A stretch of 8,365 nucleotides of DNA from Gemmatimonadota bacterium (GTDB lineage Bacteria > Gemmatimonadota > Gemmatimonadetes > Gemmatimonadales > GWC2-71-9), in contig JAHEFN010000089.1 of NCBI GenBank assembly GCA_024640185.1, positions 1 to 8,365 on the forward strand. Reading direction: 5' to 3'. Positions 1 through 6,837 of the stretch are shown in pieces. The first letter of the stretch is position 1, and each line of letters starts with the position of its first letter. The notes below the pieces were generated by a model. The model worked only from the letters and a program-made list of their open reading frames with translations, was not told the DNA's origin and made no database searches. The translations under genes and the position numbers were made by a program.

Positions 1-1270
1 CGTGACCGGTGCCGCGGAGGCGCCGTGGCGCTTCGAGGGGGCCTTCGCCATCCTGCTGATCCATGCCACGACGATGTACGTCTATCCCTATCTCCTGGTC
101 CGTGGTGCGCTGGCCACCTTTGATCCGGCCTTGCTCGAGGCGGCGTCCGCGCTGGGCGCCTCGCGCTGGCGGACCCTCCGCACGGTGGTGCTGCCACTGC
201 TGCGGCCGGCGATCGGCAACGGTGCGTTGCTGGTGGCCTTGTCGTCGCTCGCCTCGTTTTCGGCGCCATACGTCTTCGGTGGCGGCTTCCGGGTCCTCAC
301 GACGCAACTGGTCTCCACCCGGCTCAACGGCGATGTCGCCATTGCGATGGTCGAGACGGCCGTCTTGGTCGGCATGGCCTTGGTGGCGCTGCTGTTGGCG
401 TCGCGACTGGGGGGGGCCGGCACCCGCGGGGCGGGGAAGGGGATCTCTCCGGCACCGCGCCAGCGTGGCAGCGGACTGAGCCGCGCGATCGCAGGATCGG
501 CGGCCGTGCTGCTGACCGGCTGGCTGCTGCTCCCCCACCTGGCACTCCTGGTGGTGTCGTTCGTGCCGGTGGGGGCCTGGACCACCAGCGCACTGCCGAG
601 TGCCTGGACCGTCGGCAACTATGTGGCGTTGATTGCCGAGCCGGCACGTTGGCGGCCATTTGGGACCTCGCTCTGGATGGCCACCCTTGCGGCGGTCGCC
701 GCCGCCCTCGTCGCCCTCGCGGTGGCGGTGGCGGCTCGTGACCCCCATCGACGACTCTCCCGCTGGCTCGACAGTGCATTGGCCCTCCCCTGGGCGGTGC
801 CTGGCACGGTCTACGCCATCGCCCTCGCCACGATGTTTTCCGTGTCAGCCCCTGCCGCCGGTCGGTTCGTGCTGATCGGCACCCTGTGGCTGCTGCCGAT
901 CGCCTATCTCGTGCGGGCGCTGCCGATTGTCGGGCGGGCGATGGTGGCGGCGATCCGGGGGCTCGACCCGGCGCTCGATGAGGCGGCGATGACGCTGGGG
1001 GCGACCCCGCTGCGGATCTTCACTACCATTACCCTTCCGCTGCTCGGTCCTGCGCTCGCGGGGGCGACCGCACTGGCCTTCGTAACCGGACTCGGCGACT
1101 TCATGACCTCGGTGATCCTCTACACCTACGACACGCGACCGGTGTCGCTCGAAATTCTCGGCGCGATTCGGCAAGGTGAGATCGGCGTCGCGGCGGCGTA
1201 TGGGGTGGTGTTGGCCGGGATCAGCGCGGCAGCATTCCTGCTCGCCGAGCGGACCGGCAGCCCGGCATGA
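1..1270 (+). CDS. ABC transporter permease, two fused permease domains (Fe3+/thiamine type), 5' partial
   Basis: Membrane permease of a binding-protein-dependent ABC importer. The frame is open through the left edge, so the true N-terminus is missing; 422 residues are visible from base 2. Two copies of the permease EAA loop are seen, which couples to the ATPase: residues 46-68 (EAASALGAS ... LPLLRP) and 327-350 (DEAAMTLGAT ... LPLLGP). Each sits among hydrophobic segments, with a polar linker at about 137-160. Two permease domains in one chain are typical of the FbpB/ThiP-type group (COG1178), usually somewhat over 500 residues, so roughly 100 or more residues probably lie upstream. The C-terminal pattern around 363-394 (LGDF, then RPVSLEILGAIRQGE) resembles iron(III) permeases. 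The substrate cannot be decided from the permease alone; iron is my preference, with thiamine or phosphonate/polyamine as alternatives. The stop overlaps the next gene's start (ATGA), so the two are probably co-transcribed. Confidence 0.88.
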   Translation, partial: VTGAAEAPWRFEGAFAILLIHATTMYVYPYLLVRGALATFDPALLEAASALGASRWRTLRTVVLPLLRPAIGNGALLVALSSLASFSAPYVFGGGFRVLTTQLVSTRLNGDVAIAMVETAVLVGMALVALLLASRLGGAGTRGAGKGISPAPRQRGSGLSRAIAGSAAVLLTGWLLLPHLALLVVSFVPVGAWTTSALPSAWTVGNYVALIAEPARWRPFGTSLWMATLAAVAAALVALAVAVAARDPHRRLSRWLDSALALPWAVPGTVYAIALATMFSVSAPAAGRFVLIGTLWLLPIAYLVRALPIVGRAMVAAIRGLDPALDEAAMTLGATPLRIFTTITLPLLGPALAGATALAFVTGLGDFMTSVILYTYDTRPVSLEILGAIRQGEIGVAAAYGVVLAGISAAAFLLAERTGSPA

Positions 1271-2484
1271 CCATGCCGACGCCCGGCGGCAAGCGCGACC
1301 AGTTGCGCCAGCTCTCCGTGTTGATCGCGGTCAACTTCCTCGACATGCTCGGCTTTGCGATCATCCTCCCGATCCTGCCGTTCTACGCGCTCGACATGAA
1401 CGCAACGCCGGAGATGATTGGCTGGCTGATCGCCTCGTTCTCGATCGCCCAGCTGGTCGCCTCCCCGCTGTGGGGTCGACTCTCCGATCGTGCCGGGCGG
1501 CGACCGGTGCTGCTGATCTCCCTCAGTGCCTCCGCGATCGCCTTCCTGATCTTCGGGCTGGCAGACTCCCTGCTGGTGCTCTTCATCTCCCGGATCGTGC
1601 AGGGCGCGGGTGGCGGTACCACCGGCGTGGCGCAGGCCTATGTCTCCGACACGGTCGGTCCCAACGACCGGGCCCGGGCGCTCGGCTGGCTCAGTGCCGC
1701 CACCGCCGGCGGGATCATGATCGGTCCCGCCATCGGGTCGGCGGCCACCGCCCTCGGTCGCGAGGCGCCGGGGTTCATCGCCGCCGGGCTGTGTCTCCTC
1801 AATGTGATCGCCGCCTGGAAATGGCTGCCGGAATCGAAGCCGGTCGACGCCACGGTACGGATCCGCAAGCCGGTGTGGCATGCCGCCTGGACGGTGCTGC
1901 GTCATCCCAGCGGCACCGCCAACCGCCTGATCTGGATCTACGGCGTGGGGATGCTGTCGTTCTCGCTGCTCACCAGTGTGCTCGCCCTCTGGCTCGAGGC
2001 ACGGTTCGGGATCACCGAATTGACCATCGGCTACTTCTTCGTCTACAACGGCGTCCTGTCGCTGGTGATGCGCTCGCTGCTGTTGGGACCGGTGGTCGAT
2101 CGCCTCGGTGAGGTCGGTGCCATGCGCCTCGGCACCCTGATGCTCGCCGTCGGGTTGCTCCTCTATCCGCTCGCCCCGACGGTCTGGGCGCTGGCCGTGA
2201 TCATCCCCTTGGTGCCGATCGGGACCGCGCTGCTCTTCCCGTCGACGACCTCGCTGCTCTCCTCCACGTCCTCCGCTGCCGACCTCGGCACCACGATGGG
2301 GGTGGCCCAGACCTTCGCCGGCTTCTCCCGGGTGATCGCACCGATCCTGGGGACCATCGCCTTCCAGCGCCTGGGCATCAACTCACCGTTCATCATCAGT
2401 GGCCTCGTCGTTGCCGGGGTGGGATACGTCGCGTGGCGACATGTCACACCGACCAGCCGTGAGCCGAGAATGGCTGGCAGCTAG
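1267..2484 (+). CDS. MFS transporter, drug:H+ antiporter-like (TetA-type)
   Basis: A 405-residue major facilitator superfamily transporter with about 12 hydrophobic segments, the normal length for the 12-TM DHA1/TetA-like group. The first helix (about 16-38) carries D26, in a typical position. Motif A between TM2 and TM3 is clear at residues 70-80 (GRLSDRAGRRP). TM4 starts with R109 (SRIVQGAGGG), matching motif B. A glycine/proline-rich motif C-like stretch lies at 149-158 (GIMIGPAIGS), the signature of antiporters. These point to proton-driven export of a small molecule from the cytoplasm. Tetracycline-type or multidrug efflux is the usual annotation, but the substrate is not readable. The ATG overlaps the TGA of the upstream permease by 4 nt, favouring a shared transcript and coupled translation. 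I see no clear Shine-Dalgarno sequence. Confidence 0.9.
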   Translation: MTMPTPGGKRDQLRQLSVLIAVNFLDMLGFAIILPILPFYALDMNATPEMIGWLIASFSIAQLVASPLWGRLSDRAGRRPVLLISLSASAIAFLIFGLADSLLVLFISRIVQGAGGGTTGVAQAYVSDTVGPNDRARALGWLSAATAGGIMIGPAIGSAATALGREAPGFIAAGLCLLNVIAAWKWLPESKPVDATVRIRKPVWHAAWTVLRHPSGTANRLIWIYGVGMLSFSLLTSVLALWLEARFGITELTIGYFFVYNGVLSLVMRSLLLGPVVDRLGEVGAMRLGTLMLAVGLLLYPLAPTVWALAVIIPLVPIGTALLFPSTTSLLSSTSSAADLGTTMGVAQTFAGFSRVIAPILGTIAFQRLGINSPFIISGLVVAGVGYVAWRHVTPTSREPRMAGS

Positions 2485-2505
2485 CCGGGCGCGCCGTCAG
2501 GACCG

Positions 2506-2534
2506 TTCTCCGAACTCTGGCCTCCGTCTAGATT
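2506..2534 (+). promoter_or_regulatory. Possible leaderless promoter for the M3 peptidase gene
   Basis: TAGATT at 2529-2534 fits the -10 pattern TANNNT. It is followed by exactly 6 nt and then the ATG at 2541, which would place transcription start on the A of the start codon. TTCTCC at 2506-2511 lies 17 nt upstream but matches TTGACA at only three positions. No Shine-Dalgarno sequence precedes the ATG, consistent with a leaderless mRNA. Short AT-containing hexamers occur by chance, so confidence is limited. Confidence 0.35.
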
Positions 2535-2540
2535 GCCCGG

Positions 2541-4256
2541 ATGCTCACGACCCCGCTCCCCGACTCCTCCGACGCGCTTGCTGATGCAACCTGGGAGGTG
2601 ATCTCCGCCTGGTACGACGACCTCGCGGTCGCCACCCTCGACGACACCTCCTTCGATGCCTGGATCGCGACCTGGTCGCGCCTCGATGAGCTGGTCAGCG
2701 AGGCCGCGTCGCTGGCGATGATCGCCTATACCTGCCAGACCACCGACACCGACCTGGAGCGGGCCCACCTCCGGTTCTCGACCGAGATCCTCCCGCTGTT
2801 GGAGGAGAAGGAGGTGGCCCTGGCCAAACGGCTGGTCGAGTACGCCCCCGACCGGGACGACCTGCAGACGGTCTTGCGGCGGTTCCGGACCGCCATCGAG
2901 ATCTTCCGGGAAGCGAATGTCCCCTTGGTGACCGAGGCGGAGACGCTGTCGTCCCGCTATCAACAGGTGACCGGTGGGATGACCGTCGAATGGGGAGGCG
3001 AGCGGGTGCCGCTGCCGCGGCTGGCACCGTTCCTCCAGTCGCGAGACCGCGAAGTGCGCGAAGCGGCATGGCGGACCGCGACGGCGCCGTACGTGGCGGC
3101 CCGCGAGACCTTGGCGCCACTGTTCGATCGCATGGTCGAGCTGCGGCAGACGATGGCGGCCAACGCCGGCTTCGCGAACTACCGTGACTACGTCTTCCGG
3201 GCCAAGTGCCGGTTCGACTACACCCCGGCCGACACCGAACGCCTGCACGAGGCGATCTCCGAGGCGGTGGTTCCCGCGGTGGCGCGCGCGATGGCGATCC
3301 GGCGGGAGCGGTTGGGGCTGACAGCGCTGCGACCCTGGGATGTGGGGGTCGATCCATGGCGGGCCGCCGCTCCGATCCCCTATCGGGACATCGACGAGTT
3401 CCAGGAGCGGACCGCTGCGGTCTTCACGACGCTCGACCCTGAACTCGGTGGGCAGTTTCGCACCATGATGACGGAGGGTCTCCTCGACCTCGAATCTCGG
3501 ACCGGGAAGGCACCGGGCGGCTACTGTGACACCCTCCACGCCAAGGGCAGGCCGTTCGTCTTCATGAATGCCGCCGGTGTCCCAGCGGATGTCACCACCC
3601 TGCTGCACGAAGCTGGGCACTGCTTCCATGCCTTCGCCGCCCATCGCAATCCCCTCATCTGGCAGCGGCATCCCGGCGCCGAGAGCGCCGAGTTGGCGTC
3701 GATGTCGATGGAGCTGCTGGCGTCACCCCACCTCGGTCGACCACTGGGGTACTACGACGAGGCCGATGCCATCTCGACCCGGCTCTCGCATCTCGAGGAT
3801 GTCCTCTCTTCGCTGGCCCACATCGCCTCGGTCGATGCCTTCCAATCCTGGATCTATACGGCCGGTCGGGGCGAGGGTCCCGATGGTCGCGATGCCGGCT
3901 GGCTGCGCATCCGGCAGCAATTCGAGCAGGGAGTGGACTGGACCGGGTTGACGGTCGAACGGAGCGCCCGTTGGTACCGTCAGCTCCACATCTTCCTCTA
4001 CCCGTTCTACTACATCGAGTACGGCATCGCCCAGATCGGAGCGCTGCAGGTCTGGCGCAACGCCCGGCAGGACCCTGCCGCCGCGATCGCCGCCTACAAG
4101 CGGTTCCTGGCCTTGGGGGCCACCCGGCCGCTCCCCGAGCTCTACCGGGCGGCGGGTGTGGAGCTCTCGTTCGATGTGGCGGTGCTGCGCGACCTGGTGG
4201 CGATGGTCGAGGACGAGATGGGGGCCCTGCGCGAGGCGCTCGGCCAAGCCGCCTAG
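2541..4256 (+). CDS. M3 family oligoendopeptidase (zinc metallopeptidase)
   Basis: A 571-residue cytoplasmic-type zinc peptidase of the thimet/PepF (M3) family, which cleaves short peptides inside a closed two-lobed channel. The zinc motif HEAGH is at residues 356-360 (LLHEAGHCFHAF). The third ligand is probably E384 in ESAELASMSMEL, which lines up with the family's E-x-P-S-Q-x-x-E segment. The C-terminal HIFLYPFYYIEYGIA (483-497) matches the conserved His/Tyr-rich substrate-binding segment. The N-terminal 300 residues are mostly predicted helix and include the PepF-like YxYVFR-type motif at 214-219 (YRDYVF). I see no signal peptide. The length is near the usual 560-600. The ATG at 2541 is chosen because the family-like helix begins soon after it and no in-frame start lies upstream. 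It lies 56 nt after the MFS gene and 94 nt before infA. The likely role is turnover of peptides released by intracellular proteolysis, inferred from the family. Confidence 0.92.
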   Translation: MLTTPLPDSSDALADATWEVISAWYDDLAVATLDDTSFDAWIATWSRLDELVSEAASLAMIAYTCQTTDTDLERAHLRFSTEILPLLEEKEVALAKRLVEYAPDRDDLQTVLRRFRTAIEIFREANVPLVTEAETLSSRYQQVTGGMTVEWGGERVPLPRLAPFLQSRDREVREAAWRTATAPYVAARETLAPLFDRMVELRQTMAANAGFANYRDYVFRAKCRFDYTPADTERLHEAISEAVVPAVARAMAIRRERLGLTALRPWDVGVDPWRAAAPIPYRDIDEFQERTAAVFTTLDPELGGQFRTMMTEGLLDLESRTGKAPGGYCDTLHAKGRPFVFMNAAGVPADVTTLLHEAGHCFHAFAAHRNPLIWQRHPGAESAELASMSMELLASPHLGRPLGYYDEADAISTRLSHLEDVLSSLAHIASVDAFQSWIYTAGRGEGPDGRDAGWLRIRQQFEQGVDWTGLTVERSARWYRQLHIFLYPFYYIEYGIAQIGALQVWRNARQDPAAAIAAYKRFLALGATRPLPELYRAAGVELSFDVAVLRDLVAMVEDEMGALREALGQAA

Positions 4257-4341
4257 GGCGGGCGGGCGTTGCGCTTGCCCCCCCGCCGCCACAGATTGCC
4301 TCGGCCCGATGGATGATCCGCCATCGGCCCTACCCTTATTC

Positions 4342-4345
4342 GGAG
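4342..4345 (+). promoter_or_regulatory. Ribosome binding site of infA (GGAG)
   Basis: GGAG lies 5 nt before the ATG at 4351. It decides against the in-frame upstream ATG at 4309, which would add 14 residues not found in IF-1 proteins. Confidence 0.55.
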
Positions 4346-4350
4346 CGTGG

Positions 4351-4569
4351 ATGGCGAAGGAAGAAGGCATTGAGATGGAGGGCGTGGTCCAGGAGGTACT
4401 CCCGGACCGCAACTATCGGGTCTTGCTCGAGAACGGTCACACGATCCTGGCCTATGCTGCCGGGAAGATGTCGAAGTTCAAGATCCGGGTCCTCGAGGGT
4501 GACCGCGTGAGCGTGGTGCTCTCCCCGTACGACCTGACCCGCGGCAGGGTCGTCTACCGCCACAAGTAG
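4351..4569 (+). CDS. infA: Translation initiation factor IF-1
   Basis: A 72-residue OB-fold protein, exactly the usual IF-1 length. Hallmark segments are easy to see: MAKEEGIEMEG at the N-terminus, LENGHTILAYAAGKM at 26-40, IRVLEGDRV at 45-53, and SPYDLTRGRVVYR at 58-70. IF-1 binds the A site of the 30S subunit, helps IF-2 and IF-3 during initiation, and has RNA-chaperone activity. The gene stands alone here: upstream is a peptidase gene and downstream a convergent cold-shock gene, not the secY/rpmJ/rpsM ribosomal cluster where infA often lies. The frame stays open further upstream across the end of the peptidase gene, but family length and the GGAG site support 4351. A strong terminator hairpin follows 22 nt after the stop. 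Confidence 0.97.
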   Translation: MAKEEGIEMEGVVQEVLPDRNYRVLLENGHTILAYAAGKMSKFKIRVLEGDRVSVVLSPYDLTRGRVVYRHK

Positions 4570-4591
4570 TCTTCAGCCGCCCCACGAAACA

Positions 4592-4628
4592 AAAGGCCCC
4601 CCCGATGCCGAGCATCGAGGGGGCCTTT
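4592..4628. terminator. Bidirectional intrinsic terminator between infA and csp
   Basis: A 17-bp inverted repeat pairs 4592-4608 with 4612-4628 around a 3-nt loop (CGA). There is a single C/A mismatch (4602 with 4618). The arms begin and end with AAAGG and CCTTT, so the stem base supplies U-rich 3' ends in both directions. On the - strand the tail continues as TTTTGTTTC, and on the + strand as TTTGT. It lies 22 nt after the infA stop and 19 nt after the csp stop on the opposite strand, exactly where one shared terminator for two convergent genes would sit. Confidence 0.9.
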
Positions 4629-4647
4629 GTACTGGTGTCAGCAGGCC

Positions 4648-4860
4648 TCAGGGGGCCTTGGTGACGTTCTCCGCCGCGGGGCCCTTGGCACCCTCCACGA
4701 TGTCGAACTCGACGCGATCGCCTTCCTGCAGCGTGCGGAAGCCATCCATGGTGATCGCGCTGTGATGAACGAAGCAGTCCTTGTCGCCGCCCTCGGGGGT
4801 GATGAAGCCGAATCCCTTCGCGTCGTTGAACCACTTCACGGTGCCGGTGCTACGAGCCAT
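4648..4860 (-). CDS. csp: Cold-shock protein, CspA family
   Basis: A 70-residue single OB-fold cold-shock domain protein that binds single-stranded RNA/DNA and melts mRNA structure. RNP1 is KGFGFITP (residues 15-22). RNP2 is the CFVHHSAI segment just after it, in which Cys and His replace the more usual Val and Phe/Tyr of VFVH(F/Y)SAI. The N-terminal TGTVKWFNDAKGFGF is the family signature. The ATG at 4860 is chosen over an in-frame GTG at 4869 because AGGAG sits 8 nt before the ATG but only 1 nt before the GTG. The gene faces infA and shares its terminator. It lies 225 nt downstream of the kinase gene on the same strand and probably has its own promoter, so the role could be constitutive or cold-induced. 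Confidence 0.96.
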   Translation of the reverse strand: MARSTGTVKWFNDAKGFGFITPEGGDKDCFVHHSAITMDGFRTLQEGDRVEFDIVEGAKGPAAENVTKAP

Positions 4861-4868
4861 TGCTGCCA

Positions 4869-4873
4869 CTCCT
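4869..4873 (-). promoter_or_regulatory. Ribosome binding site of the cold-shock gene (AGGAG)
   Basis: On the - strand AGGAG lies 8 nt upstream of the ATG at 4860. It fixes that start over the GTG three codons earlier, which would overlap the site's usual spacing. Confidence 0.7.
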
Positions 4874-5058
4874 GATTAGTTGACAACCCACGCCGGGTCG
4901 CTGCCCGGCCGGTGGTGCGGCGGTCCGTCGGGACCTCCCCGAGGCACGCTCATGCCGAGACCCGCGAGCAGGGCTCACAGGTGATGTTTAGGTCGCGTTT
5001 CCGAGTGAACCGACCGCTTGGATACGCCACGGCAGGCACTAAGGTGAGGCCTGTGGGG

Positions 5059-5077
5059 CGGCCTGTCAAGCAGGCCG
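5059..5077 (-). terminator. GC-rich hairpin after the kinase gene, possible weak terminator
   Basis: A perfect 7-bp inverted repeat (CGGCCTG / CAGGCCG) with a 5-nt loop begins just past the kinase stop on the - strand. No U-tract follows (the next bases on the - strand are CCCCACAGG), so it is not a canonical intrinsic terminator. It could stabilise the 3' end or assist Rho-dependent termination. Confidence 0.3.
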
Positions 5078-5085
5078 TGGCGGGC

Positions 5086-6837
5086 TCAGGCTCCGAGAAT
5101 CCGCGCGGCCAGGCGGGCCAATTCACCCCCCCGCCGGCGGATACCAGCCTGCACGGCCTCCTCGATCGCGCTGCGGAACTCCCCGGCAGAGCTCCATCTG
5201 GTGGCCACGTCATTGCGCAGCCCCCGGGCGAGGACCGCGGCCAGGGCTTCGCCCACCTCGGGGCGCTCGAGGGTCAGTTCCGGGACCAGATCGGCGGTCT
5301 GCTTGGCCAGGATCTGTTCGGGCGTGCTCCCCGGGAACGGCACCCGGCCCAGGAGGATGAAGTAGGCCACGGCGGCCAGCGAGTAGAGGTCCGTGCGCTG
5401 GTCGACCTCCTCACCCAGCAACTGCTCGGGAGAGGCGAACTGCAGGGTGCCGCTCTGGGACGTCTGTACCCCGAACTTTCCCTCGCGTCGGAGGGCGAGC
5501 GCCAGGCCGAAGTCGGTGATGCGCAGTGAGCCATCTCGCTCGAGCAACATGTTCTCCGGCTTGATGTCCCGGTGCACGAGGGCGAACGAGTGGGCGTGTC
5601 CCAGGGCGGAGAGCCCTTCGCGCAACAGCCGCAGCACCATCTCCAGCGGCTGCCTGCCGTCCCGCTCCACCAGTTGGGCGAGGTTGAGCCCTTCGACGAT
5701 CTCCATCGTGTACCAGCTCAATCCGGAGCGTCCCGAAATGTCGTAGATGTTGACGATGTTGGGGTGATTGAGCCGGGCCGCGAGTTGTGCCTCGCGTCGG
5801 AACCGTTCGACCACCGACGGGTCGGCGATCAGGTGGGGGTGGAGGACCTTGAGGGCCACCTCCCGTTCGAGATGAAGGTCGCGGACACGGTAGACCCGAC
5901 CGAAGCCGCCTTCTCCGAGCGTCTCGAGCAGTTCGTAGTCGTCGCCGAGCGCTCGCCGAAGCCTCGTCTCCCAGTGGTGGCCGGTCGCCTGCACCGCGGG
6001 GATCGTCGGGAGGGAGACCTGGGGCGATTCGTAGTCGCCGGCATCGGCGGCGAAGTCGTCGAGCATCTCCGCCGCCGTGAGGTACCGGGCATCCGGGTCG
6101 CTCCGCATCGCGCGGCAGATGACCCGCGAAAGGGCCTGAGGCACCACCGGCCGAAGCTCCCTCGGCGGCACCAAGGCACCGGGGTTGGCCGGGGGAAGCG
6201 TGCCGGTCACCGCATAGTAGAGCAGGGCCCCGGCGGTGTAGATGTCGCTCGCCGGGTCGCCCACCGAGCCATCGCGGACCTCAGGGGCGAGGAACTCCAT
6301 CCCGTCGGGCTGCTCAGTTGCCGGAATCTCCGGGAGGGTCAGGGAGCAGAACCGAAGATCGGTGATGGTGACCCGACCGGCCCCCGAGATCATCAGCGAC
6401 CCCGGCACGATCCGGCGCACGACCAGGGCGTTGGCATGGGCATGCTCAAGGGCCGTGAGGAGATCCCGCGCCATCACGTGGACCGTCGGGATCGCCCGGG
6501 GCCCGCGCTGAACCGCTTCCTCGAGTGATTCCCCCGAGATCCAGTTGCCCACCCGATAGGCCATGTTGCCGACCACCCCGGCCTCATAGATGTGGCGGAT
6601 GGCGGGATGGTCGAGCTGGGCGAGGGCTTCGCACTCCTTGAGAAACCAGCGAAGGATCTGCCGGTCATTCGAGACATTCACCCGGAGGGAGACCTTGCGG
6701 CCGATCAGCCGATCACGGGCCTGGAAGAGGATCCGTTCGGCCGAGACCGCCACCATCTGCCCGAGGGCAAATCGTTCTCCGAGGGTCCCCTCGATCCACT
6801 CACGGTCGACCCCCTCAGGCCATTCGAGCTGACTCAC
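5086..6837 (-). CDS. Soluble Ser/Thr protein kinase with N-terminal pseudokinase domain
   Basis: A 583-residue protein with two kinase-fold domains. The C-terminal domain (about 301-560) has a full Hanks catalytic set: glycine loop GEGGFG 308-313, VALK with K330, alpha-C E349, HRDIKPEN with D424 and N429, DFG 442-444, SPE 469-471 for APE, and TDLYS with D483. The activation loop has candidate sites T459, S460, S462 and T464. The N-terminal domain (about 23-263) aligns motif by motif but is degenerate: R52 replaces the VALK lysine, VRRIVPGS 140-147 replaces HRDxKPEN, DLR 160-162 replaces DFG, and there is no glycine loop. E68, APE 184-186 and D198 remain. A Pro/Thr-containing linker (264-300) joins them. 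No transmembrane or sensor domain is seen; the tail from about 562 is basic and helical. The GTG start at 6837 overlaps the HD gene's TGA as GTGA. In-frame starts further upstream would run far into that gene. ATP-dependent phosphorylation is expected only from the second domain; the target is unknown. Confidence 0.93.
   Translation of the reverse strand: MSQLEWPEGVDREWIEGTLGERFALGQMVAVSAERILFQARDRLIGRKVSLRVNVSNDRQILRWFLKECEALAQLDHPAIRHIYEAGVVGNMAYRVGNWISGESLEEAVQRGPRAIPTVHVMARDLLTALEHAHANALVVRRIVPGSLMISGAGRVTITDLRFCSLTLPEIPATEQPDGMEFLAPEVRDGSVGDPASDIYTAGALLYYAVTGTLPPANPGALVPPRELRPVVPQALSRVICRAMRSDPDARYLTAAEMLDDFAADAGDYESPQVSLPTIPAVQATGHHWETRLRRALGDDYELLETLGEGGFGRVYRVRDLHLEREVALKVLHPHLIADPSVVERFRREAQLAARLNHPNIVNIYDISGRSGLSWYTMEIVEGLNLAQLVERDGRQPLEMVLRLLREGLSALGHAHSFALVHRDIKPENMLLERDGSLRITDFGLALALRREGKFGVQTSQSGTLQFASPEQLLGEEVDQRTDLYSLAAVAYFILLGRVPFPGSTPEQILAKQTADLVPELTLERPEVGEALAAVLARGLRNDVATRWSSAGEFRSAIEEAVQAGIRRRGGELARLAARILGA

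Larger units (their letters stand above)
4861..5085 (-). promoter_or_regulatory. Kinase-csp intergenic region, probable csp promoter and leader
   Basis: 225 nt with no credible gene. Besides the AGGAG site it holds a perfect 6-bp hairpin at 4892-4909 (GCCGGG, 6-nt loop, CCCGGC), 19 nt upstream of AGGAG in the leader, and a short palindrome-like GTTGACAAC at 4879-4887. A perfect -35 hexamer TTGACA occurs on the - strand at 5069-5064, but no good -10 follows at 16-18 nt (CACCTT is the hexamer at 17). It also lies inside the hairpin at 5059-5077, so I cannot place the promoter with confidence. Cold-shock genes often have long structured leaders, so this stretch may be transcribed. Confidence 0.4.

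Noticed and set aside
1126..1905. 259-residue - strand frame across the permease/MFS junction
   Set aside because: It is antisense to both transporters, with low-complexity Gly/Asp/Arg composition and no motif.
1176..2111. 311-residue + strand frame overlapping the permease end and the MFS gene
   Set aside because: It is out of frame with two well-supported genes and has Arg-rich shadow composition.
2481..3671. 396-residue open frame on the - strand opposite the M3 peptidase
   Set aside because: It lies fully antisense to a gene with clear zinc-peptidase motifs, is rich in Gly, Arg, Pro and His, and shows no recognisable domain. This is a GC-rich third-position shadow.
4257..4290. G-run then C-run region after the peptidase stop, as a terminator or G-quadruplex
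   Set aside because: Only three GGG runs are present, pairing between the two runs is broken by internal mismatches, and no T-tract follows.
4309..4350. In-frame upstream ATG at 4309 as the infA start
   Set aside because: It would add 14 residues not typical of IF-1 and lacks the GGAG spacing that supports 4351.
4912..5529. Open + strand frame covering the csp upstream region and the kinase 3' end
   Set aside because: About two thirds of it is antisense to conserved kinase sequence, and the part in the spacer has no ribosome site or family similarity.
5572..6528. 318-residue open frame on the + strand opposite the kinase
   Set aside because: It is antisense to the catalytic and pseudokinase motifs, with Arg/His/Gly-rich shadow composition and no family resemblance.
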